From Enterobacter sp. RIT418 (GTDB taxonomy: Bacteria; Pseudomonadota; Gammaproteobacteria; Enterobacterales; Enterobacteriaceae), in assembly GCF_003057745.1 (NCBI RefSeq), contig NZ_QBJD02000002.1, positions 124,001 through 188,000 on the forward strand: DNA of 64,000 nucleotides. Direction: 5' to 3'. Position numbers and translations under genes: made by a program. Of this stretch, positions 1-11,466 are shown one piece after another. Position 1 is the stretch's first letter. Each line of letters starts with the position of its first letter. The notes beneath the pieces are model-generated. The model ran no database searches, was not told the origin of the DNA, and was given only the letters and a program-made list of their open reading frames with translations.

Positions 1-1685
1 AGCACCGGGCGAATAATGCCCGCACGCACCGTAAAGTCGCCGAAGCCTTCACCCGCTTCGCGCTCTTTCGCCCAGCGCCCGACAAGCTCGTCGATGGAGT
101 CGAGAATTTCCGGCTCCGTGATATTTTCGCGGTACATGCGCGGGATGCGCGTGCCCATGCGGTTCCCGCCAAGGTGCACGTTATAGCGCCCCGGCGCTTT
201 CCCAACCAGGCCCAGCTCGGCCAGCATCGCGCGGCCGCAGCCGTTCGGGCAGCCGGTCACGCGCATGACGATATGCTCTTCAGGCAGACCGTGTTTTTCC
301 AGAATCGCTTCCACTTTATCGGTGAACGACGGCAGGAAGCGCTCGGCTTCGGCCATCGCCAGCGGGCAGGTCGGAAACGACACGCAGGCCATGGAGTTTT
401 CACGCTGCGGCTTGACCGCGTTCATCAGCCCGTGGTCGCGCGCCAGCTTCTCGATCTGCGCCTTATCGCTTTCCGGCACGCCCGCGATAATCAGGTTCTG
501 GTTAGCGGTAATGCGGAACTCGCCTTTATGGATCTTAGCAATTTCCAGCAGGCCTGTTTTCAGCGGACGGCCCGGATAATCCAGAATACGGCCGTTTTCA
601 ATAAACAGCGTCAGGTGCCAGTTATTGTCGATGCCCTTCACCCAGCCGATGCGATCGCCGCGGCCGGTAAATTCGTAAGGACGGATTGGCTCAAACTTGA
701 TGCCCGCGCGACGCTCCACTTCCTCTTTGAACGTCTCGACGCCGACGCGCTCAAGGGTGTATTTGGTCTTGGCGTTCTTGCGATCGGTGCGGTTGCCCCA
801 GTCGCGCTGGGTCGTCACCACCGCTTCCGCCACGGCCAGCGTGTGCTCAAGCGGGAGGAAGCCAAACTCGCTCGCGGTGCGGGCGTAGGTTTTCTTGTTT
901 CCGTGCTCGATGGACAGACCGCCGCCCACCAGCAGGTTAAAGCCAACCAGCCTGCCGTTTTCGGCAATCGCCACGAAGTTCATGTCGTTAGCGTGCAGAT
1001 CGATGTCGTTCTGCGGCGGGATCACCACCGTGGTTTTGAACTTGCGCGGCAGGTAGGTCTGACCGAGGATCGGCTCTTCGTCCGTGGTCGCGACTTTTTC
1101 CTGATCGAGCCAGATCTCCGCGTAGGCGCGGGTGCGCGGCAGCAGGTGCTCGGAGATCTTCTTCGCCCATTCGTACGCCTCGGCGTGCAGCTCGGACTCG
1201 TACGGGTTCGAGGTGCAGAGCACGTTGCGGTTCATGTCGTTGGCGGTCGCCAGCGCGTCCAGGCCAACGGAGTGCAGCATCTGGTGCACCGGCTTCACGT
1301 TCTTCTTCAGAATGCCGTGGAACTGGAAGGTCTGACGGTTGGTCAGGCGGATGCTGCCGTAAATCGTATTTTCACCCGCAAATTTATCAATCGCCTGCCA
1401 CTGTGTGGTGGTAATCACCCCGCCCGGCAGGCGGCAGCGCAGCAGCATCGCGTGGCGCGGCTCCAGCTTTTGCTCCGCGCGCTCGGCGCGGATATCGCGG
1501 TCGTCCTGCTGATACATGCCGTGGAAGCGGATCAGCAGGAAGTTGTCGCCTTTGAAACCGCCGGTCAGGCCGTCATTTAAATCTTCGGCAATGGTGCCGC
1601 GCAGGTAGTTGCTCTCTACCTTCATGCGCTCGGCATCCGTCAGTTTGCCTTCGACCACCAGTGGGCCAGGATGTTTTTCGCTCAT
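1..1685 (-). CDS. cysI: sulfite reductase hemoprotein beta subunit CysI (3' end cut by window)
   Basis: CysI reduces sulfite to sulfide with six electrons passed from CysJ, in the cytoplasm, for cysteine synthesis. The start is set by the TAATG overlap with the cysJ stop. About 561 codons are present; the E. coli protein has 570, so only the last few residues and the stop lie outside the window. The frame holds the two cysteine pairs that bind the 4Fe-4S/siroheme centre: [11 protein letters not shown] (near base 390) and [11 protein letters not shown] (near base 245). No frameshift is seen. It is the second gene of a cysJIH-type operon; cysH would be expected just beyond base 1. Regulation by CysB with N-acetylserine is known for the family and inferred here. 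Confidence 0.97.
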   Translation of the reverse strand, partial: MSEKHPGPLVVEGKLTDAERMKVESNYLRGTIAEDLNDGLTGGFKGDNFLLIRFHGMYQQDDRDIRAERAEQKLEPRHAMLLRCRLPGGVITTTQWQAIDKFAGENTIYGSIRLTNRQTFQFHGILKKNVKPVHQMLHSVGLDALATANDMNRNVLCTSNPYESELHAEAYEWAKKISEHLLPRTRAYAEIWLDQEKVATTDEEPILGQTYLPRKFKTTVVIPPQNDIDLHANDMNFVAIAENGRLVGFNLLVGGGLSIEHGNKKTYARTASEFGFLPLEHTLAVAEAVVTTQRDWGNRTDRKNAKTKYTLERVGVETFKEEVERRAGIKFEPIRPYEFTGRGDRIGWVKGIDNNWHLTLFIENGRILDYPGRPLKTGLLEIAKIHKGEFRITANQNLIIAGVPESDKAQIEKLARDHGLMNAVKPQRENSMACVSFPTCPLAMAEAERFLPSFTDKVEAILEKHGLPEEHIVMRVTGCPNGCGRAMLAELGLVGKAPGRYNVHLGGNRMGTRIPRMYRENITEPEILDSIDELVGRWAKEREAGEGFGDFTVRAGIIRPV

Positions 1686-3490
1686 TAGTAGACATCTCGC
1701 TGATAACGGCGCTCAACGCGCAGCTCACTTAAAAATTCATCCGCCGTTTCGGCATCCATACCGCCGAATTGGGCAATCACGTCCAGCAGCGCCTGCTCAA
1801 CGTCTTTCGCCATGCGATTGGCGTCGCCGCAGACGTAAATGTGGGCACCGTCATTGATCCAGCGCCACAGCTCTGCGCCCTGTTCGCGCAGTTTGTCTTG
1901 TACGTATATTTTTTGTGCCTGGTCGCGAGACCAGGCCAGATCGATGCGGGTCAGCACGCCCTCTTTGACGTAACGCTGCCACTCAACCTGGTAGAGGAAA
2001 TCTTCGGTAAAGTGCGGGTTGCCGAAGAACAGCCAGTTTTTACCGGGCGCTTCATCCGCCGCACGCTGCTGCATAAAGGCGCGGAACGGCGCGATGCCGG
2101 TCCCCGGGCCAATCATAATGACCGGCGTTTCCGGGTTCTCGGGCAGGCGGAAGTTGTCGTTGTGCTCGATAAAGACGCGCACTTCGCCCTCTTCCTCCAC
2201 GCGGTCAGCCAGGAAGCTGGACGCTCCACCGGCGCGCGCGCGGCCTTCGATGTCATAACGCACGACGCCGACGGTCACGTGCACTTCGCTCTCCACTTCC
2301 GCCTGCGAAGAAGCAATGGAGTACAGGCGCGGCGTCAGCGGACGCAGCAGGCTTACCAGCGCCTCGGCATCCAGCTGCGCCGGAGAGAAACGCACCATGT
2401 CGACAATTGGCGTCGTCGCCGCATAATGCTGCAGCTTCGCCTTATCGCCCACCAGCGGCAGCAGGGACTCGCTGCGCGTTAGGGTGGCATAATTTTCGAC
2501 AATGTTCGTGGTGTTGACCGTCAGCTCGAAATGCCACTGCAATGCTTCGGAAAGCGCCAGCGTTTTGCCGTCGACGGTGACCGGCTCGTCGCCCTTCAGC
2601 CACAGCAGCTCGACCAGCTCTTTCACCAGCGCCGGATCGTTCTGGTACCAAACGCCCAGCGCGTCGCCCGGCCGATAGCGCAGGCCGGAATCGCCCAGGT
2701 CGATTTCGATATGGCGCACGTCTTTTTCCGAATCACGGCCGGTAATTTTTTGATTAACGGAGAGCGTCGCGGTCAGCGGCTCTTCTTTCGTATACGGGCT
2801 GGTGTGAATGTCGTTCACCGCGCCGGCGGCGGTGACCGCCGCCTGGGCCGGCGTTTCCTGCGGCACCCGGGCTTTTAGCACGTCAACGATGCGCGCGCGC
2901 CACTCGGCGGCGGCAGGCTGATATTCGACGTCGGCGTCTACGCGGTCCAGCAGGCGTTCGGCGCCCAGCTCGGCCAGCCTGCTGTCGAAGTCTTTGCCGG
3001 ACTGGCAGAAGAATTCATACGAGGTATCCCCCAGGCCAAACACGGCAAAGGCCGTGCCGTCCAGCTTTGGCGCTTTCTTCGAGAACAGGAACTTGTGCAG
3101 CGCGACGGCTTCTTCTGCGGGCTCACCTTCCCCCTGCGTTGAAGCGACCACCACCAGCAGTTTTTCTGACGCGATTTGCTTAAATTTATAATCCCCGGCG
3201 TTGACCAGGTTCACGTTCAGCTTAGCGGCCAGCAGGTCATCACGCAGCGCTTCGGCCACGCGGCGGGCGTTACCCGTCTGCGAGGCAGAGATAAGCGTAA
3301 TCGCCGGGATCTCAACGGCCGCAGGAGGAGCCGACGCCACGGCGCCAGGCTGCTGGTTAAGCATTCCCCAAAAATAGCCGGACACCCAGGCAAGCTGGGT
3401 CGGTGAAAAATCAGTGGTTGCGGCCTGGAGGCGCGCCAGCTGCTCCGGGTTAAGGGGAAGCAGGTTCGAAGGTGGGGCCTGTGTCGTCAT
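1685..3490 (-). CDS. cysJ: sulfite reductase flavoprotein alpha subunit CysJ
   Basis: CysJ takes electrons from NADPH through FAD and FMN and hands them to the CysI hemoprotein. The open frame extends upstream to 3538, but the start at 3490 (MTTQAPPSN) matches the known N terminus and gives 601 residues against 599 in E. coli. A flavodoxin domain occupies about residues 64-202 ([12 protein letters not shown] and [11 protein letters not shown] loops). It is followed by a ferredoxin-reductase module with the FAD motif RLYSIASS, the nucleotide loop [12 protein letters not shown] and the closing RYQRDVY. The stop overlaps the cysI start by one base, which suggests coupled translation of the two subunits. 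Confidence 0.98.
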   Translation of the reverse strand: MTTQAPPSNLLPLNPEQLARLQAATTDFSPTQLAWVSGYFWGMLNQQPGAVASAPPAAVEIPAITLISASQTGNARRVAEALRDDLLAAKLNVNLVNAGDYKFKQIASEKLLVVVASTQGEGEPAEEAVALHKFLFSKKAPKLDGTAFAVFGLGDTSYEFFCQSGKDFDSRLAELGAERLLDRVDADVEYQPAAAEWRARIVDVLKARVPQETPAQAAVTAAGAVNDIHTSPYTKEEPLTATLSVNQKITGRDSEKDVRHIEIDLGDSGLRYRPGDALGVWYQNDPALVKELVELLWLKGDEPVTVDGKTLALSEALQWHFELTVNTTNIVENYATLTRSESLLPLVGDKAKLQHYAATTPIVDMVRFSPAQLDAEALVSLLRPLTPRLYSIASSQAEVESEVHVTVGVVRYDIEGRARAGGASSFLADRVEEEGEVRVFIEHNDNFRLPENPETPVIMIGPGTGIAPFRAFMQQRAADEAPGKNWLFFGNPHFTEDFLYQVEWQRYVKEGVLTRIDLAWSRDQAQKIYVQDKLREQGAELWRWINDGAHIYVCGDANRMAKDVEQALLDVIAQFGGMDAETADEFLSELRVERRYQRDVY

Positions 3491-3794
3491 GCGTCGTTTT
3501 GTTCCAGTAGCAAAGCGGAATTTATGCAAAAAAACCAAACTAGCGATAAGGTTAACGGCGAGGATAATAACAATTAAAGAAGGGATGGAAATAATAAATA
3601 ACCAAATGGACTAACCTGTTTTAGCTATCGTTCTTAACGATAAAAACGATTAAGTAATTCTATGATTTTATTGCATAAAATTGAAAAAACGCCTCACTTC
3701 GGATGCTGGTTCAGGTAAAAGCCGTTTTAGTTAATGCTAAAAAATGTACTTTCCGGTACTATGCGCCGGTTTTTTCCGCATTTTTTGAGAGTTC
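3491..3794. promoter_or_regulatory. divergent cysJ / queD control region
   Basis: This 304 bp AT-rich gap separates the divergent cysJIH operon and queD, so it must hold both promoters. A perfect 7-bp inverted repeat, TATCGTT-CTT-AACGATA, lies at 3626-3642. A possible queD -10 element, TACTAT, lies at 3757-3762 with no clear -35. CysB sites are expected here from the family's known regulation, but CysB motifs are too degenerate to place by eye. I see no convincing gene in this stretch. Confidence 0.5.
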
Positions 3795-4160
3795 ATGATG
3801 TCCACCACACTGTTTAAAGATTTCACCTTCGAAGCCGCCCACCACCTTCCGCATGTGCCTGAAGGGCATAAATGCGGCCGCCTGCACGGGCACTCGTTTA
3901 TGGTGCGTCTTGAGATCACCGGTGAGGTCGATCCGCATACCGGTTGGATCATGGATTTTGCCGAGCTGAAGGCCGCCTTTAAGCCGACGTACGATCGGCT
4001 CGATCACTACTACCTGAATGACATCCCGGGCCTTGAAAACCCGACCAGCGAAGTGCTGGCTAAGTGGATTTGGGATCAGATGAAGCCGCTGGTGCCGCTG
4101 CTAAGCGCGGTGATGGTCAAAGAGACCTGTACGGCAGGCTGCGTGTATCGCGGAGAGTAA
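3795..4160 (+). CDS. queD: 6-carboxy-5,6,7,8-tetrahydropterin synthase QueD
   Basis: QueD converts 7,8-dihydroneopterin triphosphate to 6-carboxytetrahydropterin, the second step toward the 7-deazaguanine of queuosine. The 121-residue protein has the E. coli length and is nearly identical to it. The zinc ligands His16, His31 and His33 and the catalytic Cys27 are all present in the segment CGRLHGHSF and its upstream EAAHH. The start is the first of two adjacent ATG codons after a GAGAG ribosome site. The next enzyme, QueE, is encoded convergently just downstream, and a shared terminator separates the two. Confidence 0.97.
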   Translation: MMSTTLFKDFTFEAAHHLPHVPEGHKCGRLHGHSFMVRLEITGEVDPHTGWIMDFAELKAAFKPTYDRLDHYYLNDIPGLENPTSEVLAKWIWDQMKPLVPLLSAVMVKETCTAGCVYRGE

Positions 4161-4164
4161 AAAT

Positions 4165-4190
4165 AGCCCGGCAAAACCGGGCTTTTTTTT
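4165..4190. terminator. bidirectional terminator between queD and queE
   Basis: A perfect 7-bp stem, AGCCCGG/CCGGGCT, encloses the loop CAAAA and is followed by an eight-T run counting the last stem base. On the minus strand the hairpin is followed by ATTTTT, so it can end both queD and queE transcripts. The queE stop codon lies at its edge. Confidence 0.9.
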
Positions 4191-4860
4191 AGGCAATATT
4201 CAAATACTTGTGCGTCTGCATCGACAGGCGCCAGTTGCGCGCGATGCAGGTTTCAATGCACAGGCGCGTCGCGTCGTCTTTCTGGCTGATCGGCTGCAGG
4301 GCAATCACGCGCTGCTTTTCATCCGTCAGCGTTGCCAGCAGCTCGTCCAGCGCTTCGATATCGCGCACGCGGCCCACCGGATGTTTGATCTCGTCCGCGC
4401 GCTCCAGCGCCTGAGAGAGCACGTCGTACCCGCCGCGCATATTCACCTTCGGCGATACCGTCACCCAGGTAGCGTGCGAGCAGCGCACCTCGTGCGTGCC
4501 GCTGGTCTCAATCTGGCAGCTGTAGCCGTTCTTTTCGAGCAGTGCGGTCAACGGCGTGAGATCGTGAATGCACGGCTCGCCGCCGGTAATCACCACGTGG
4601 CGCACCGTCCAGCCCTGACGACCAATAATCGCCAGCAGATCTTCCGCGCTGCCCCCGCCCCACTTATCGCTCTCTTTGGTTTTCGCCAGAATGCTAAACA
4701 GCGATACTTCCCGATCTGCGAGCTTATCCCACGTATGTTTAGTATCACACCAGGCGCAGCCAACCGGGCATCCCTGTAAACGAATAAAGATTGCGGGAAC
4801 GCCGGAAAAGTAACCCTCGCCTTGCAGGGTCTGGAACATCTCGTTAATCGGGTACTGCAT
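4189..4860 (-). CDS. queE: 7-carboxy-7-deazaguanine synthase QueE (radical SAM)
   Basis: QueE is a radical-SAM enzyme that rearranges 6-carboxytetrahydropterin to 7-carboxy-7-deazaguanine in the queuosine pathway. The cluster motif CPVGCAWC supplies Cys31, Cys35 and Cys38 (CX3CX2C). The protein is 223 residues, as in E. coli. An in-frame ATG lies two codons upstream (4866), but the CTGAG ribosome site is better spaced for the ATG at 4860. An imperfect hairpin (4876-4905) stands just upstream of the start. nanE ends 54 bp upstream on the same strand, so read-through from the PTS operon is possible but not shown. Confidence 0.96.
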   Translation of the reverse strand: MQYPINEMFQTLQGEGYFSGVPAIFIRLQGCPVGCAWCDTKHTWDKLADREVSLFSILAKTKESDKWGGGSAEDLLAIIGRQGWTVRHVVITGGEPCIHDLTPLTALLEKNGYSCQIETSGTHEVRCSHATWVTVSPKVNMRGGYDVLSQALERADEIKHPVGRVRDIEALDELLATLTDEKQRVIALQPISQKDDATRLCIETCIARNWRLSMQTHKYLNIA

Positions 4861-4914
4861 AGTCATCTCAGTTAAGGGGATAAACGATAAGTATCGCAGA
4901 TCCCCGCCTGATGA

Positions 4915-5622
4915 TCATGCCCCATCGGTGCTTTGCGCGCCGATCGCCGCCATAAACCGCTCGGTGATCTGCTGCGGACGGGTAATCGCCCCGCCGACCA
5001 CGACCGTATGCGCGCCCAGCGCGAGGCACGTCGCCGCCCGCTCCGGCGTGTCCACGTTCCCTTCCGCCACCACCGGGATCGTGACGGCCGCCAGCACGTC
5101 GCGAAGAAACGCGCAGTTATCGTCCGGCAGGGCATGGCCCTTCGTTCCTGCGGTGTAGCCGTAGAGCGTGGTGCCGACGCAGTCAAACCCCAGCGCCTGC
5201 GCCGTCGCGGCCTCTTCCACCGTGGAAATATCCGCCATCAGCAGGAGCGAGGGATAGCGGGCGCGGATTTGCGCCACCAGCGCGTCGAGCGATTGCCCGC
5301 CGGGACGCGGACGCGCCGTGGCGTCCAGGGCAATAATCTCCGGCGAGACGCCCATCAGCGCATCCACCTCTTTCATCGTCGCGGTGATAAAGACGTCACT
5401 TCCCGGATAGTCGCGCTTGATGATGCCGATAATCGGCAGCGAAACCTGCTTTTTAATCGCATCGATATCCACCACGCTATTCGCGCGGATCGCCGCGGCT
5501 CCGCCCTGCGCCGCCGCCAGCGCCATTCGCGACATAATAAACGGGCTGTGCAGAGGTTCGTTTTCCAGCGCCTGACAAGAGACGATCAGCTTTCCCTTCA
5601 GGTTATCCAGTACGGTTTTCAT
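4915..5622 (-). CDS. nanE: putative N-acetylmannosamine-6-phosphate 2-epimerase NanE
   Basis: The family converts N-acetylmannosamine-6-phosphate to N-acetylglucosamine-6-phosphate, which then enters the Nag pathway. The 235-residue sequence is a TIM barrel with the expected NanE landmarks: a strand-end lysine in IIGIIKRDYPGS, LMADIST, the glutamate in VVAEGNVDTPE, and the phosphate loop LGAHTVVVGGAITRP. Its start overlaps the stop of the upstream PTS gene by four bases (ATGA), so the two are almost surely co-translated. No nanA, nanK, nagA or nagB lies nearby, so the epimerase appears to serve whatever the PTS brings in. Not found at this place in E. coli. Confidence 0.9.
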   Translation of the reverse strand: MKTVLDNLKGKLIVSCQALENEPLHSPFIMSRMALAAAQGGAAAIRANSVVDIDAIKKQVSLPIIGIIKRDYPGSDVFITATMKEVDALMGVSPEIIALDATARPRPGGQSLDALVAQIRARYPSLLLMADISTVEEAATAQALGFDCVGTTLYGYTAGTKGHALPDDNCAFLRDVLAAVTIPVVAEGNVDTPERAATCLALGAHTVVVGGAITRPQQITERFMAAIGAQSTDGA

Positions 5623-7181
5623 GACGATAAGCTCTCTTCTACTTCATTTTTGATAATTGTGACGTGCGGGCCGTAAATGACCTGAACACCGTTGCCGCGC
5701 ATAATCACGCCGCGCGCGCCGGTGGCCTTGAGCGCCGCTTCATCCACCTTGCTCCCCTCCTTCACCGTGACGCGAAGGCGCGTGGCGCAGCAGTCCACCT
5801 CTTCCAGATTGTCTTTGCCTCCTAGCCCGGCAATCACGGCGGCGGCGCGTTCGCTTTGCGACAGCGCGACGTCGTCCGCCATGGCCTCTTTTTCACGGCC
5901 CGGGGTCAAGAAATTGAAGCGGTTAATCAGATAGCGGAAGGTGAAGTAGTAAAGGAAGAACCACGGCACGCCCACCAGCGGCACGAACATCCAGTGAGTT
6001 TTGGCCTCGCCCTGAAGAATGCCGAACAGCACGAAGTCAATAAATCCGCCGGAGAAGGTCTGCCCGATGGTGATGTGCAGAATATGCGCGAGCATAAACG
6101 CCAGTCCGTCAAACACCGCGTGGATGACATACAGCACCGGCGCAACGAACAGGAAGGAAAACTCAATCGGCTCCGTGATGCCCGTCAGGAAAGAGGTTAA
6201 CGCCGCGGAGAGCAGCAGGCCCGCAACGCGCTTTTTGTTTTCCGGCTTTGCCGTGTGGTACATGGCAAGACAGGCGCCCAGCAGGCCAAACATCATGGTG
6301 ATAAAGCGCCCGGACATGAACCGGGAGGTGCCTTCATAAAACTGGCGAGTGGTCGGGTCCGCCAGCTGGGCGAAGAAGATTCGCTGTGTGCCTTCCACCA
6401 GATGGCCGTTGACTATCTCGCTGCCCCCGAGCGCGGTAGTCCAGAAGGGAAGATAAAAAATATGGTGTAACCCAAACGGCCCAAGCATGCGCAGGATAAA
6501 GCCGTAAAGCATCGTGCCCACATAGCCCGTGGCGTCCACCAGGCCACCTAAGCCGAAAATCAGCTTCTGGAAGTGCGGCCATACCACGGTCATTGCCGCA
6601 CCAACCAGGATGGCCGCCAGAGAGCTCACGATGGGTACGAAGCGGGAACCGCCGAAAAACCCCAGGAACTGAGGCAGCGCAATCTTGTTGAAGCGGTGGT
6701 GCAACGAGCAGGTCACAAGACCAATCACCACGCCGCCAAACACGCCGGTTTCCAGCGTCTGGATGCCCAGCGTCATCCCCTGCCCCACGGCGCCCGGATT
6801 TTCCAACGCCAGCTTGCCGGTCAGGATCAGCAGCGCGTTGATGGTGGCATTCATCACCAGAAATGCGAGCAGCGCCGCCAGCCCCGCGGTGCCTTTATCG
6901 TTTTTCGCCAGCCCGACCGCGACCCCCACCGCAAACAGCACCGAAAGGTTCGCAAAGACAATCGAACCCGCGCTGCTCATGATGGTAAAGATAGCCTGCA
7001 GCCAGCCGACGTCTAAAAAAGGGTACGCCGTCAGCGTGTTTGGATTCGACAATGCCCCACCGATCCCCAGCAGCAATCCCGCCGCGGGCAGTACCGCGAT
7101 CGGCAGCATGAAGGATTTGCCAAAGCGCTGCGCCTTTTCAAACCATCCGCCTGAAGACGCTCCACTCAACTTTTGCATCAT
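5619..7181 (-). CDS. PTS glucose-family EIICB permease, probable amino-sugar substrate
   Basis: A membrane permease of the sugar phosphotransferase system with an N-terminal EIIC domain (roughly residues 15-415) and a C-terminal EIIB domain. The family signature GITEPIEFSF is present, and EIIB carries CCATRLRV, where the second cysteine is the expected phosphorylation site. No EIIA domain is attached or encoded next door, so phosphate would have to come from an EIIA encoded elsewhere, such as Crr. An upstream ATG (7190) touches the AGAGGA ribosome site directly; the ATG at 7181 has 9-base spacing and is preferred. The overlap with nanE points to N-acetylmannosamine or a related amino sugar; this is inference. 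Confidence 0.9.
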   Translation of the reverse strand: MMQKLSGASSGGWFEKAQRFGKSFMLPIAVLPAAGLLLGIGGALSNPNTLTAYPFLDVGWLQAIFTIMSSAGSIVFANLSVLFAVGVAVGLAKNDKGTAGLAALLAFLVMNATINALLILTGKLALENPGAVGQGMTLGIQTLETGVFGGVVIGLVTCSLHHRFNKIALPQFLGFFGGSRFVPIVSSLAAILVGAAMTVVWPHFQKLIFGLGGLVDATGYVGTMLYGFILRMLGPFGLHHIFYLPFWTTALGGSEIVNGHLVEGTQRIFFAQLADPTTRQFYEGTSRFMSGRFITMMFGLLGACLAMYHTAKPENKKRVAGLLLSAALTSFLTGITEPIEFSFLFVAPVLYVIHAVFDGLAFMLAHILHITIGQTFSGGFIDFVLFGILQGEAKTHWMFVPLVGVPWFFLYYFTFRYLINRFNFLTPGREKEAMADDVALSQSERAAAVIAGLGGKDNLEEVDCCATRLRVTVKEGSKVDEAALKATGARGVIMRGNGVQVIYGPHVTIIKNEVEESLSS

Positions 7182-7200
7182 TTTTTTCATTCCTCTGTGT

Positions 7201-7253
7201 GTTGGTGGTAATTTTTATCATATAAATAATTAAAACCGAAAATTATCACCAAC
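7201..7253. promoter_or_regulatory. inverted repeat, probable RpiR operator
   Basis: The arms GTTGGTGGTAATTTT (7201-7215) and AAAATTATCACCAAC (7239-7253) are reverse complements at 14 of 15 positions and flank 23 AT-rich bases. They lie in the gap between the divergent PTS and RpiR genes. A candidate -10 for the PTS gene, TATGAT (7222-7217 on the minus strand), sits between the arms, so a bound repressor would block it. The link to the adjacent RpiR protein is inferred from position. Confidence 0.65.
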
Positions 7254-7347
7254 AACCTGGACGGAGATCATACTTTTTAAAATGACTGGCATCTTTCCCC
7301 TGCTTTCCGCCACACTAGCCAACGGAGAAACGCATTAAGGATTTTGC

Positions 7348-8172
7348 ATGTCAGAAAATGAAAATCTGCTGCTGAGGCTGCGTCAGGAGCTCTCTGGATA
7401 CAGTCCAACGCAGCAAAAACTGGGAGAGTTCGTGCTTCACGATCCGGCGCGGGTGCTCTACCTCACCATTACCGAGCTGGCGCGTGAAAGCCACACCAGC
7501 GAGGCAAGCGTAACGCGCCTGTGCCGCACGCTGGGCTGTAAGGGCTATAACGAATTTAAAATGGCGCTGGCGCTCGATATCCAGCAGGGGCAGCCCGCCC
7601 GTCAGCACGGCGATGCGATCGACAGCGCTGTCGACGAATCCGTTCAGGCGCTGCAGGACACCGCCAGGCTGCTCGACAGGGCATTACTGGAAAAAGCCGC
7701 GCTTGCGCTGCATCAGGCGCGGTCCGTGCAGATTTACGGCGTGGCCGCCAGCGCGATTCTGGGGGAGTATCTGCACTACAAGCTGCTGCGTTTTGGCAAA
7801 CCGGCGCAGCTGTTTAGCGATATGCACCGTGCGGCAATGAACGCGGCTACGCTTTCTGAAGACTCGCTGGTAGTCGCGATTTCCAGCTCCGGTTCAACGC
7901 GCGATTTGCTCCACGTGGTTAAGCTGGCGCGCAAGCGTGGAGTTCCGGTGCTGGCGCTCAGCAATACGCCGCGCAGCCCGCTGGCCTCACTCTGCGATAT
8001 ACAGCTGGTGGCAGCCAAGCCTGAAGGACCGCTAAGCGCGGGGGCATTGAATGCAAAGGTAGGTGTGATGCTGCTGATCGAACTGCTGAGCACGTCGCTT
8101 ATCGCGCTTGATGGGCACTACGGCGAGGTCAGTCAGCAGACGGCCAGCGCAACGCTGCCTCTTCTGCTTTAG
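7348..8172 (+). CDS. MurR/RpiR family transcriptional regulator
   Basis: A 274-residue regulator with an N-terminal RpiR helix-turn-helix domain (about residues 1-77, containing LYLTITELARESHTSEASVTR) and a C-terminal SIS domain (about 115-250) that binds phosphosugars. The SIS motif SSSGSTRDLL is present. It is divergent from the PTS/nanE pair and faces a strong inverted repeat, so it most likely controls that operon in response to a phosphorylated amino sugar such as ManNAc-6-P or GlcNAc-6-P. The TAAGGA ribosome site is well placed. The exact ligand and whether it represses or activates cannot be told from the sequence. Confidence 0.92.
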   Translation: MSENENLLLRLRQELSGYSPTQQKLGEFVLHDPARVLYLTITELARESHTSEASVTRLCRTLGCKGYNEFKMALALDIQQGQPARQHGDAIDSAVDESVQALQDTARLLDRALLEKAALALHQARSVQIYGVAASAILGEYLHYKLLRFGKPAQLFSDMHRAAMNAATLSEDSLVVAISSSGSTRDLLHVVKLARKRGVPVLALSNTPRSPLASLCDIQLVAAKPEGPLSAGALNAKVGVMLLIELLSTSLIALDGHYGEVSQQTASATLPLLL

Positions 8173-8181
8173 GCCAGACAT

Positions 8182-8209
8182 AAAAAAACCCGCCGAAGCG
8201 GGTTTTTTT
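8182..8209. terminator. bidirectional terminator between rpiR-type gene and eno
   Basis: A stem AACCCGC/GCGGGTT with a CGAA loop is flanked by A and T runs on both sides, so it can stop the regulator transcript rightward and the eno transcript leftward. Confidence 0.9.
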
Positions 8210-8226
8210 AGAACTAAAGCTCAGGA

Positions 8227-9597
<1,371 letters not shown>

Positions 9598-9605
9598 CTA
9601 ACTTT

Positions 9606-11258
<1,653 letters not shown>

Positions 11259-11295
11259 TTAGGGTGAAACGATGGAATAACCAGGACGGGAAAGT

Positions 11296-11324
11296 AGTAT
11301 ACCCGAACACGGCGAGCGCCACAA
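11296..11324 (-). promoter_or_regulatory. probable pyrG promoter
   Basis: On the minus strand a -10 element TATACT (11301-11296) lies 17 bp from a weak -35 TTGTGG (11324-11319), placing the transcript start near 11289, about 45 bases before the pyrG ATG. The -10 is strong and the -35 is poor. Confidence 0.6.
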
Positions 11325-11404
11325 ACATTCATTCTCCGTCTCCATCTCAGGCCATGACAAACATAAGGAGTGAGAAAATAGCCCCTTTTGGGTAAATGTT
11401 TTTG

Positions 11405-11452
11405 ACACAAATCAAGCGCTTGTCATTTAAAAAATCACACAAATAGCGCTTG
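11405..11452. repeat. imperfect direct repeat in the mazG-pyrG gap
   Basis: ACACAAATCAAGCGCTTG (11405-11422) and ACACAAATAGCGCTTG (11437-11452) are the same unit except for two missing bases. The first holds the perfect palindrome CAAGCGCTTG. They lie about 80-155 bases upstream of the pyrG -10, where an activator or repressor site could sit. I cannot name a protein that binds them. Confidence 0.5.
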
Positions 11453-11466
11453 ATCGCAAAATTCCG

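Noticed and set aside
174..1580. 468-codon open frame on the plus strand
   Set aside because: It lies fully antisense to cysI, which is clearly coding, and its composition is that of a GC-rich shadow frame.
3414..3614. 66-codon open frame upstream of cysJ
   Set aside because: It starts antisense inside cysJ and runs into the AT-rich promoter gap; no support for coding.
4876..4905. Possible preQ1-type riboswitch before queE
   Set aside because: There is a hairpin, but not the short preQ1 aptamer pattern, and such switches are not expected for queE in enterobacteria.
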